Shown here piece by piece: positions 1 through 10,144 of a DNA stretch of 64,000 nt. The translations under genes and the position numbers were made by a program. The DNA is from Linanthus parryae. Its lineage: Eukaryota; Streptophyta; Magnoliopsida; Ericales; Polemoniaceae. Every line of letters starts with the position of its first letter. The first letter of the stretch is position 1. The stretch covers positions 35,693,275 through 35,757,274 of the forward strand of contig JALGPY010000009.1 in NCBI GenBank assembly GCA_023055425.1, written 5' to 3'. A model generated the notes under the pieces. The model was not told the DNA's origin, made no database searches, and saw nothing but the letters and a program-made list of their open reading frames with translations.

Positions 1-789
1 CAAACTCTGTTGCCTACAAAAATAGGAAGGTTGTTGCTGAAAATATGGAGAGATTTGCAGAGTTGTTTGAAGTATTTAAAGAGATCACATTCGAAGCAAC
101 AACAACACAATTCTCAACGGAAAAATACAGTTGGATTGACAAGCATCAAAGAAGTTCTTCATATCTTCCAATCCATACACAGAAGTTCACTGCATTTCAC
201 TGCAGTATTCTACTCTTAAGTGATCTTCTGTATAGAGCTATATTGGTAGATCATTTCTGTATTATTTCTACATTCATTCTCAAGGATTGTTCAAGGTGAA
301 CAATAGATAATTCTTAGTTAATCAGTTAGCTAGAGCAGGTACTCGACAGGTTAGGGAAAACCACAAGCTGTAACAGAGTAAGGGAACTCTCTGTGCTTGA
401 GTTCTAGGGCTTAGCTTTTGATTAATAAGAATTGAGTTGAAAATTCTGCAGGGATCTAATCCCTGAGGTAGAGACGTAGGTCCAAGTGGACTGAACTCTA
501 TAAATCACTTGTCTTGTGCATTTTCAGTTCATTTACTTTCAAAGCTTTTGCAGCATACACAATCTGTTTATTTTCAAGGGTTTGAACTTGTTTTCAAGGC
601 CTTGAAAAAGGCATACTTGTTCTAAACTCTCTGCATCTTTTCAAAGGCTTTAACCTGTGTTCAAGGTCTTGAAAATTCATTGTCTGCACAAGTTCTTTTA
701 CTTGTTAACTAGTTTTGCAAAAAGTTTGCATACTCTATTCAACCCCCCCCCCCCTTTAGAGTATATACATCTGCATACTCACACTTTCA
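1..789 (+). mobile_element. Sirevirus-like (Copia) LTR, left part outside window
   Basis: No coding sequence. The segment carries a CTATAAATC element near 499 and T/C-rich sequence after it. A C-run at about 745-757 follows TATTCAA and precedes TTTAGAGTA, and the segment ends in CA at 789. A CTATAAATC element and a C-run near the 3' end are known features of Sirevirus (SIRE/Maximus-type) LTRs. Immediately after 789 the sequence becomes a decayed Copia integrase region in the same orientation. I therefore infer that this is the 3' LTR of an element inserted into that older Copia. The short reading frames here look like chance. The left boundary cannot be seen. Confidence 0.5.
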
Positions 790-2673
790 AGTTTGAACAT
801 CTAAAGGAGTATGGGATGTGATCCCAACTCACTCTACCTAGAACACCATTATAAAGGGCGTGTTTGAGAAGAGACACGGACCTTGTTGGACACGGTTTGG
901 TCCATGATGTGTCAAACATAACTTCCAGTTTACTTTTAAGGGCCATGTTTTAATTACAGCAAATTTCGCCCTTAATCTCGTTCCAACTAAAATTAATTAT
1001 GAAAAACACCGTATGAGATATTGACTAGGAAGCATCCTAGTATGTCATTCATAAAGAATTTGGGTTATGAAGTTTATGTAAATAGTTTACAGTTAAACTT
1101 GAACCCAATTCAGAAAAATATACTATGTGTTAATCCTGAGGAAACAAATGATATTATCTCTACACTCCAATCGAGAACAAATTATTTGTTGCTCGAACCA
1201 CTGTGTTTCCAGATAGAGATTGTCTCTGAATCAAACAGTGGGAGGACAGTATAACTTGAAGGAGTTCAAGAACCACAAAAGGAACATTGATCCTTTTGAT
1301 GGAACATGATCAGGATCACAAGGAGTTGTGGAGCAACCTACTCAGGTAACACAAGAAACTCGTAGGTTAAATATGTCAAGAGGCTAAGAGATATATGGAT
1401 TTATCATGACTCCGTTGATGTGTTGCTTATGGTGATGAGCCTATAACCTATGAAATGGCCACAAGTGGCCATACTCTCAGAAATGGCTTGGAGCCATGAG
1501 ATACGAATCGGAATCCATGTATGCCAACAAAGTATGAACTTTGGTGGAACCACCTGAAAGGGTAAGACCCATAGGGGGCAAGTGGGTTATGAGGAAACCA
1601 ACACGGATGGTAATATGATTACTTTTAAGGACGATTGTTGGCTAAGAGTTTCCTGTGAGTTCATAGTATAGACTATGACGAAATATTTTCCCAATTTTGA
1701 TGCTTAAATCCATTCGCATCTTGCTTATAGAAATTTGTCTACAGATTGAGTCAAGATTATTGGAGTTGGAATATTTGAATTGATGATGCAATCAAAGGAT
1801 TTTGGTTCCATCGAAATTGAAGATGAAGCTTGTGTTTACAAGAAGGTTAGTGGGAGCATAGTTAAATTTCTGGTCTTGTATGTGGAGACATACTAACCAT
1901 TGGGAATAAGGTCTCTACTCAGCAATCTTGTAAATATTGAGTAGAGAATTGATTTCCAGTGATAGACTTAGGCGAGACAATCTATAAAAGTCTATGGAGA
2001 TAGATCAAGGGTAAATGTTCAGCCTAAGTCATGGTACATATATTGAAAAGTTTTTGAAATGGTTCAACATGTACAGAATATGGATTCTACCAATGTCACA
2101 TGGAATTAGTCTTTGTAAGAACTAATTGCCTTTCCAATTATATTGAGAAAGGATCGTATGAATGAGATTCACGAGATGCTCCATGTTATGAACTAGGCCA
2201 GATTGTCATATGGTATGACACGAAGATAACAGTCAAATCCGGGTGAAAGTCACTGGATAATTATCAAGATTATCCTTAGAGTACTTGAGAAATAACTTAT
2301 GATGAATTTTTGGTAGATTAAGGATATGAAGAGTTTACTGTAAGGGGTTACAGTGATGAGAACTTCTAATCAACAAATAATATTTTAGATTAAAGTCAAG
2401 TTTTATGTCTTGTACTAGTGGGAGGGACTGTGAGCTGGAAATGTTTCAGGCAAGATTCAGTTGCCGATTCTATCACAGAGGACTGAGTATATTAATGCAT
2501 AAGATGCACTTACTCAGAATATTCAATCTCAATCAAATTGTTGATAAAGGAGATGTGAATATTTGCAAGGTACCAGCAGATGTCTCTCTTACCTTGCGCG
2601 GTAAAAGCATGAGGGTCGCGCCAGATCAATAGGCATATGATGCAGGAGATTGACTCTAGTGCAAAAGGGAGTC
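790..2673 (+). pseudogene. Decayed Copia pol (integrase end, RT, RNase H)
   Basis: This stretch aligns by eye, with many indels and stops, to positions about 19740-21984 of the intact Copia element in this window. The late integrase, the RT (including the decayed YVDD region near 1878-1900) and the RNase H end can be followed. It finishes with the same 'ctctagtgcaa' tail before the LTR. No long reading frame survives. The gag, protease and early integrase are absent because the left side is replaced by the LTR ending at 789. It is a dead older relative of the 14909-23412 family. Confidence 0.75.
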
Positions 2674-4097
2674 TGTTGGAATTATGCCCTAGAGGCAATC
2701 AATTTATCGTGACAAATATATATATGGACTTACTATTCATTATGTTATCCATACGGAGATATGTTAACATGAATGAAGTGCTTAGAATATAAATGTTATA
2801 TTCTTAAATATCCCTAGTCGATTATATTGATTAACATGACAATCAACTGTAGACTAGTATGGGGTTGGATTGATATAGAGATATCACGATCCAACACATG
2901 GGTATGCATTAAGAGTAATGGATACTGGATTGACCCACGACGAGAAGGCTATATTAGATTATGTTAAAGTCACAAGCGCTTCTTGTAGTGCTAATGATAT
3001 CGTAATCCTTAGACTTGAAGTGACTAGATATTCTAGTTGTGAAATATCATGCTTTGATATTATCAAACGTTGCGCCTTAACCGCGTAACTATAAAGGTAG
3101 TTATCGGACATGATAGGAAGCAAGCATAGATATCGTAGTGACGTAGACAGAATTTGTCCCTCCCACATAATGGGAGTAAATATCCATGGGCCACTCGAGG
3201 GATGGTGCTTATAGAATGTCTGGCCAGACTCGGATAAATCAATATGGAGATATTGATGTTATCTGCACGGATAAGCATAATCCCAGGATCTAGGAACTAT
3301 GTATTGGATATACGAGTGTGACTAATACGTCTCGTGTCCAATCCGCATATGGAGACAAAGGGATAACACAATACATGAACATTGGGCACACGGTTTGTTG
3401 GATGACTATTTCTATTAGTTGGGTAGCGTGGATGTCTTGCTAGAGGCCGCTCCATGTTAGTATTTATTTCTACCAACTAAGTAGAAACCTATGGGGTCAC
3501 CCTCCCTATGAATTAGATCCGACTTGGATATAATTAATATGATTAATTAATTAGAAGGATCAATATGCAACTACTTACAAACTTAGTAGGACTAATTTGC
3601 AAGTTGGACTAATTCATGTATGGACATGATTATGATAGGGCTTTTATGCAGTCAACAAGTAGTTGTTGTACTATATAAAGGACACTCCTAGCTTCCTTTT
3701 CCAGACTAATTCTCATAACACATTGAGTGGAAGAGAAAAACAAGGAGAGAGAGAAAGACCAAAGAGGGCTGAACCCCCTTGGTCCGCCCCCTACCCCGTC
3801 GGCCACTTAGAGGGTCGAGCCCCTTCTTTTGGTGTTCATTGCGTGATCTTCTTCCTCTTACTCCTTCAATCCTAGCTAGAACAAAGGCTTGAAGGATCCG
3901 ATTTCAATCCTTGGAGTGGAATATCGATTGAGACGTGAATACTATTTCACGTGAGAAATCATCACAGGAGAACCCAAAGGTATGTGGATACTAGAATCCT
4001 TTACTATCGTTATGTAGTCTCATCCTGTGATCCTTGGTGGGATTTGGGCATGATTAATTTTGTTATTCCGCTGCGTAACCTGCGTCAAAATCCAACA
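2674..4097 (+). repeat. 3' LTR of the decayed Copia copy
   Basis: The LTR starts TGTTGGAATTATGCCCTAGA and ends in CCAACA. It follows the order of the 1428-bp LTRs at 14909 and 21985 throughout, including the TATA box CTATATAAAG at 3671-3680 and the purine-rich 'gagagagaaag' leader. Its length (1424 bp) is close to the intact LTRs, but it differs by many substitutions, so it is much older. No primer binding site follows it, as expected for a 3' LTR. Confidence 0.8.
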
Positions 4098-4460
4098 CTA
4101 TCGGCCAAGTAGAAGCCCCTGTCGCAGGCCTCTTCGATCCATTGGCCGCCATTCAAGGCGTGGTACAGCACCCAAGTCCGCTCCGACCGTCCGACGCCGG
4201 CGACGCAACCGAAATAGCCGTGGCCACCAGACGCCTCTGGTCTCTGTCCGGAACCGCCTCCACCGCCGTCTCCGCCAAGTCCGGCGACCCAAGCACCTCC
4301 ATCGCCTTTGCTCTCCGCCCAGATCTCCGTCGAACTACTCCCGACCGGTGACGAACCCCAGTCAGCCGGCGAACCACCCCCAGAACCTGCCTGTTCCGAC
4401 GAGCCCCACCGGACATGGGCGTCGCCTACCTCTGCTAGGGTTGTTGAAGACACTGGGCTA
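4098..4460. other. GC-rich island of unknown origin
   Basis: About 350 bases of markedly GC-rich, CG-rich sequence lie between an old LTR and a Gypsy tail. Several overlapping frames on both strands stay open, as expected where stop codons are rare. None shows a domain I recognise. It could be the gag-coding part of a degraded Gypsy element or a captured gene fragment. Confidence 0.3.
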
Positions 4461-4539
4461 AAAATTCTCCTTTGGGCCTTTCATCCTTCTTTGGGCATGA
4501 GTCATCATTTAGGCTCAGTTTTAATTTGAGGTATAATGA

Positions 4540-4990
4540 CCAACTTGTGGCCACATTCAATTATTAGTTGGGTCATATGCATCAATGGGTTTCACTACAA
4601 AGCATTCCACCTTTGGCACTACTACTCCGATCCACCTTGAGGACAAGATGGTTTTCAAGCGTGTGAGAGTAGATACGGGTCACCGGATCATATATTATTA
4701 TTATTAATTTAGTAGTTATTGTATAATTAGTATTTAATTATGTTATTTGGTTATTTAGTGATCTGGGCTTGGCTGCTAGGAGTCTAAGGTTAGGTTTATG
4801 GTTTGTCAGTTATCTATTTAAATAGTGTAATTCCCCAGTATTATGCAATCAATAAAGAAATCCTTCTCTCAACCATTGAACTCTCGTCTCTCTCTGCTCT
4901 CTCTTTTACTCTCTCCCTTTATTTATCAGTATTTCTTATTTATCGATACGTTAATCTGTATCATACTGTGAGACGTAGTTTCGAAAGGCA
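4540..4990 (+). mobile_element. Ty3/Gypsy (chromovirus-like) 3' end with LTR remnant
   Basis: A short coding trace around 4630-4660 reads HLEDKMVFK, resembling the HLEDKV-F motif common at the very end of plant chromovirus pol proteins. AT-rich non-coding DNA follows. It has a TATA-like CTATTTAAATAG at about 4813 and a polyadenylation-like AATAAAG at about 4850, then pyrimidine-rich sequence typical of Gypsy LTR R/U5 regions. Boundaries and target duplication are not resolved. Confidence 0.45.
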
Positions 4991-5485
4991 AATCACGTAC
5001 TGGGAGGCGACTATTGGAAGAACCCGTTCATCTGCTTTTGTTTCCCATCAATGGCCGCTATCTTCTTCACTCGAGGGGGTTTTACTCCCGTGTCTGATAT
5101 GCTACTCTTCCATTTCTTGCAATAAATTGCATGTCTAATCGGCATTGATCGTAGATTTTCACATTAAAGTGCCACAATTCTTTAACAACTTCACTTGAAT
5201 ACCTATAAAGATGACAAGGGATATTACATCCACATGGAAACATTTGATTCGTCAAATCATTAAATAAAATTCCAACTATGAAGAAAAGTGGCATCGAGAT
5301 AGTGAGTTTCTTCTCTCCTCCTAGTTTTTATTAATAATATAGATTTGGATATTGGGCTTGATAAATTAACTAAGCTTCATTGTGGATTGGGTTTTGGATA
5401 AACCCAATTACTTCTTTAGCTTAATATCATTCCGTCAACTCATGGTGTCTGGATCTGAACCATGTGTTTATGCTAGAAGTATACA
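4991..5485. other. Unassigned sequence
   Basis: No recognised gene or repeat. A 70-codon open frame on the minus strand (5082-5294) has no family I can name and no supporting context. Confidence 0.3.
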
Positions 5486-5489
5486 AATT

Positions 5490-8050
5490 GAGACGGCTAC
5501 AAAACTTTTATGAATATGTCAGCAGCCTGGTCAACATTTGAAATAAAATCAACAATAAGTTCACGATTTCATGCGCGTAACGATAATAAATTTCGATATG
5601 TTTTGTACGTGCGTGAAAGAGGGAATTAGCAGATAAGGCAAGAGCAGAATCATTGTCAGTTCAAATAATAGGAGATTAAGGAATTAGAAATTTTAAGTCA
5701 TGAAACAATGTTTGGAACCGGGTTACACCAGCTGGTGCAGTGGCGAAGGCACGATACTCTGTTTCGGTAGAGGACTGGGCCACGGTGGCCTTCTTCTTGG
5801 AAGCCCAATGAATAAGATTTGGGCCCAATAAGACAACTAGGCATGTTGTACTTTGCCTCTCCAAAGGATTTTCGGTCCAATCAGCGTCAGCAAATACATG
5901 AAGAGGAAGACGTATTTTTTTATACAATGCTACATTATGTTTTTTGTACCTTGAAGATATCGTAAAAAGCGCTTAACACCACTTAAATGATTTTTAGTCG
6001 GCAAATGCATGAATTGGCAAAGGTGGTTAATAGAAAAGGCGACGTGAGGTCGGCTAAATATCTAGTATTGTAGAGCACCAAGTAATTGATGAAAAATAGA
6101 AGGATCTGCCCAAGGCTTGCAGTATGGGGGTGGAAGAAGGTTTACAAGTTACCATATTGGAACTTTGTTAAATGTCATTGATATATTTTTTCTGATGAAT
6201 AAATATACCAATAGTAGATTGATGAATATGTAGGCACAAATAACAAGTAAGAGGACCAAAGTTTTTCATTTCAAACTCAAAATTAAGTTTATCACAAGGT
6301 CAGAAACAAAGTTGGTAACATTCCTAGTGAGAACAATATCATCTTCATACATGAATAGAGTAGTGATTTTGTTAAAAGAATGATGAATAAATAAAAAAGA
6401 GTCAACAAAAGAAGATTTAAAATATAAAGAAAGTAAATAACAGGTAAAATGTTCAAACCGTGTTCAAGATGTTTGTTTGAGGCCGCATATGGATTTCTTG
6501 GAGTAAACACACATGATTTGGATATTGAATGTTTTCAAACCCTTGGGGTTGTTTCATAAAAATATTTGGTCACAAAACTCCATATGTAACAAAGCGGCTT
6601 GATATCATGTTGATGTAATGGCCAAGAAAAGCTAGCAACTAAGGAAATAATGCAGCGAACAGTATCATGTTTAGTCACAAGGCTAAACATTTTTGCATAA
6701 TCCAAACCAAGGGTTTGATGACACTCCTTAGCTAATAAACAAGTTTTAAAACGAGAAACATGCCCATTTGGGTTATACTTAGTCCTAAAAACCCGTTTAT
6801 TTCTAATAGAATTAGCATGGGGAGGACAAGGAACTAAATCCATATATTTTATTTTTGGGGGCTGCTATATTCATCAGTCATAGCTTGGAGCCACTGCGAA
6901 TATTTAGCAACCTCACTAAGAAAAGAATGACCAAAAGTAGAAGTATAAGAAACAACAAGTAAAATCAGTGTGTGTTGTGCCAGTAATATGTAAGTTCGTT
7001 ATAGAAGTGCTTGATTTGCTACGAGTCCTCATAGGATGGCTATGAGTAGGTTGTGGGGAATTCATCATTGGACTGGTTGGATATGCCCTGCCTGAACTGG
7101 AGGTAGGCAGTGCGGTTGATGGCAAAGGAGTTATCACATCAGGTGCACCAACTGACTGAAATCCTGCAGGCTTCAGCTCACCAGGGTCCTCAACTATAAT
7201 GTGTGTGACAGACAAAGGTTGTGAGGGGAAGGACGTAGAAGAGGGAGGGACACTTGTGCCTGAGACAAAGTAGTCAAAATTAGTGGTGGGATTAACAATT
7301 GAAGTAGCATATGAAGCACAAGAAGTATCATATTTGGAGTAAGGAAAATGTATTCATCGAAAATTACATCACTGCTAATAAAAAACTTGTTGGTAGTTTT
7401 ATCAAAGCATAGATATCCTTTTAAAACCATCATCATAGCCCACAAAAGTACTGTACATTGTTAGGTACTAGGAGATAACTTTGAATTCTTATCAGGAGTG
7501 AGGTAGGGATAACATGCACACCGGAAGATTCTAAGGTTATTGTAACTATGTTTTTTCTTTTAGAAATTTGTTTTGTCATCAACCGAATTTGAACGGATGA
7601 CCTCCCAACACTCTACCACTTGAGTTACCACCATAGCTGTCATTTTTTTTGAAGACAAAGAGTTCATATGGTGATTGATTTTAAGTATTAGGACTAGGCA
7701 TTCTATTAATTAGATATGTAGCAGTTTAAACAACATGATACCAAAATAAGCACGAAATGTAAGAGTGTGGTTGCGATTTCAACAATATGACGATGTGTTT
7801 TTTTTCCTGAAACTCTATTTTGTTATGGAGTATGACAGAATCAATGTTGATGAACTATATCATTGTTACTAAGAAATGTTCGAAAAATAAAAGTGGTGTA
7901 TTCACCTCCACCATCTGATCTAAATAGATAAATTCAACAACTAAGCAACAAAGTTCTTAAATTAGAGAAGATTAACAGCACCTTCAAATTTGTTATATAG
8001 TGGCAAAATGATGTCAATTTTGAATAACCATATCTATAAACAAAACATAG
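5490..8050 (-). mobile_element. Decayed Copia element, minus strand
   Basis: Reading on the minus strand, Copia pol can be followed in order. The integrase core lies at about 7990-7650 with a GGGEYTT trace, followed by the integrase C-terminal region at about 7445-7340. A proline/serine-rich linker lies at 7215-6920. The start of RT is at 6843-6535, with a VFRTKYNPNG motif. RNase H is at 5927-5676, with the DADW and SSTETEYRA motifs, and its end trails to about 5500. Stops and frameshifts separate every piece, and gag and protease are missing. LTRs are not recognisable. It is a different Copia lineage from the other two in this window. Confidence 0.8.
7550..7642 (-). mobile_element. tRNA-derived SINE-like insertion
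   Basis: On the minus strand this segment carries an RNA polymerase III box A-like TAACTCAAGTGGTAGAGT (about 7622-7604). A box B-like GTTCAAATTC follows (about 7592-7583), with spacing typical of a tRNA gene, and then a short A-rich tail toward 7550. It sits between two parts of the decayed minus-strand Copia. The cloverleaf is not convincing as a functional tRNA, so I read it as a SINE head or a tRNA pseudogene. Confidence 0.45.
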
Positions 8051-8059
8051 TACCTATAA

Positions 8060-8424
8060 GAGCATCTCTAGTAATAATAGCTAAAAGTTATTTATAACTT
8101 GATGAAAATTGAACATTTTTATTTTAGATATTGTAAATTTTTTGGTTAGTACTCAATTAGTGTTAGTTAAATGATTACCTATATAACACGTGAAACATTC
8201 TCAATATTTATTGTAAGATAATTTTAAGGTATTTTGGACATGACCACTAAGATAATGGTTAAAGAAAATATAAAGTTATTGATCCGGTTCGTTAAATGTT
8301 AAGAACGGAATAACTATCCGCTAAAATAATGAGCGGAGTAGAGAGTCTATTGAAGACAATATATTTTCCATCTTATTTTTATTTTAAATATAACCTCTAC
8401 ATAAATAATCTAACGGAGATGCTC
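8060..8424. mobile_element. Tourist/PIF-Harbinger-type MITE
   Basis: The terminal inverted repeats GAGCATCTC (8060) and GAGATGCTC (ending 8424) are flanked by the 3-bp target duplication TAA at 8057-8059 and 8425-8427. The 365-bp interior is AT-rich and non-coding. A TAA/TTA duplication is the signature of PIF/Harbinger elements. It abuts the left end of the LINE that follows. Confidence 0.75.
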
Positions 8425-8482
8425 TAACACAAGCCTTGTTCTTTACTCTGGTATAGCATCCTAGTTCTTCGTTTCATGGAGG

Positions 8483-10144
8483 ATGAGTTCTGAAGATGAA
8501 AGATCTCTCATTGAGGGATTACAGCAAGTGGAAATCCAGTCAGAGGAGGACATTGAAGTGGATCTAAACGATGAAGAGGTTGAGGACAGAGTGAATGAAT
8601 AGTGTAACAGCTTAGTTGGGAAAGTTATTTCTCAGAAACCAGTTAACCTAACGGGGTTGAGAAGGACAATGGCTGAAGTGTGGGGAAAGCCCGATAGCTT
8701 TAAGGTGGAGCATGTGAGAGGAAAGTTTTACCAATTTTTCTTCGGAAAAATGGAGGATGTGGAGAAAGTGTTGAAAGTCAGACCATGGTTCTTCAAGAAC
8801 AGTCTCATCGTTCTTCAGAAATGGAGTCCTGAGCTTCTTCTCTCCGAGGAGTATTTCACAACCACCCCCTTTTGGATACAAGTCTAGAATCTACCAGGGT
8901 TGTATTTAACCGACAGAAATATCAGGAAGGTGGCGGCAAAGTTTGGAGAGCTCCTTGAGTCAATGATCATCAATAGAACAACGGAGCAGGGGAGGGTTGC
9001 GAGAATGAAAGTTCTCTTATATGTTTCTAAACCAGTTATCAAAGAAGCAAAACTGAAAATCCAGGGTCAGAGTCTTGCAATGGTGGATTTTAAGTATGAA
9101 AGACTCCCCACTCTTTGTGAAAATTGCGGTATCATTGATCATGTGGAGTCAGTTTGTAATTCGGTTCATCGCAAAGATCCTTCTGGTTTTGATGTTAAAA
9201 AACTTAGGGGAGTTCATCCCTCTGAGTTTTGGTTGATGGATCAGCAAAAGGAAAGAGGTGACTCTGGTATGGAAGGTGGAGAAGGTGGTTGCAAGAATCA
9301 GATGATAGTCCCTTTGCCGGAGATGATGAAGGAGAGGCTATCGGAAAAGCTGAAAGGGAAGACCACCGCCGTGCCTGTAGACGAAGAGTCGCCGGAGTAT
9401 GGGAATTCGAAGAGTCTTTCGCAAATTATCCCTACTTCCCAAAAATCCCCCTCGAAACTCATGAAAAAGACCAGCGACTTTATTAAGCCGGCGCTCGAGA
9501 AAGAACTCATTGCTGGCTGTACCAAGTTTCAAGAATTTTTGGAAAAGGAGAAGGAAGAAGTCTTGGCGGGGAAGGGCATAATTTCAAACTGTGCTGAGCC
9601 GGTTCATGGTGGTCGGCCTCCCACTTTGAGTTTGGGCCGTTAAAGCCCACAAGCAGAGCACTCTGTACAACCCATTAACAATGAGCCCACTCTCATTGAA
9701 CATAACCCAAAAGTTCTTAATGTGGAAGAGAGCCCAGTTCCAAGTAGGGGTATTTCAGACATTCAAGTCTCTAATATTTTACAAGAAAACTCACTCTCTT
9801 CATCGCCAGAAGGTGATTCAGGCAGAGAAACACTAGCTTCCTCAGATGGATCTATTGAGGAGAAGAAGAAGGTCATTTGTAAATGGAAAAGAGAAGCTAG
9901 AATCCCTAAGAAGTCTCATTCGCAGATTGCTCCAATTACAGAGACAAACAAGAAGAGGAATGTTGATTGGATGGATGTTGACGAAGGTGAGTCAGGATTG
10001 GCTGTGGAAGGTAAGAAACTCAGAAATTCTGTTTCTCTCATGGAATCTGTTTCTGATCGGGTGGAGGAAACCAGCCCTAACTGGTCCCAATCCACCCAAT
10101 GTGACTTATGGCTTGGAATTGTCAAGGAGCTGGCAGATCCTTGA
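8483..10144 (+). pseudogene. LINE ORF1 (DUF4283 / zinc-knuckle gag-like)
   Basis: A single reading frame from ATG 8483 to TGA 10142-10144, broken by in-frame stops near 8600 (TAG), 8884 (TAG) and 9641 (TAA). The part around 8610-9000 matches the DUF4283 domain found in plant LINE ORF1 proteins. It contains the 'GKFYQFFF' and 'PWFF' motifs. A CCHC-type knuckle CENCGIIDHVESVC lies near 9115-9160. The last third is charged and low-complexity. The family binds element RNA and forms the ribonucleoprotein particle. The frame is otherwise unshifted, so it is younger-looking than ORF2. Confidence 0.75.

Noticed and set aside
10..299. Short plus-strand frames at the window start
   Set aside because: They lie in LTR sequence and have random-looking translations.
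4060..4461. A 133-codon arginine/proline-rich frame and an overlapping 122-codon frame on the other strand
   Set aside because: They overlap in GC-rich DNA where stops are rare, and neither resembles a known protein.
7565..7640. Functional tRNA gene on the minus strand
   Set aside because: Only box A and box B resemble a tRNA. The arms do not form a convincing cloverleaf and an A-rich tail follows, so a SINE is more likely.
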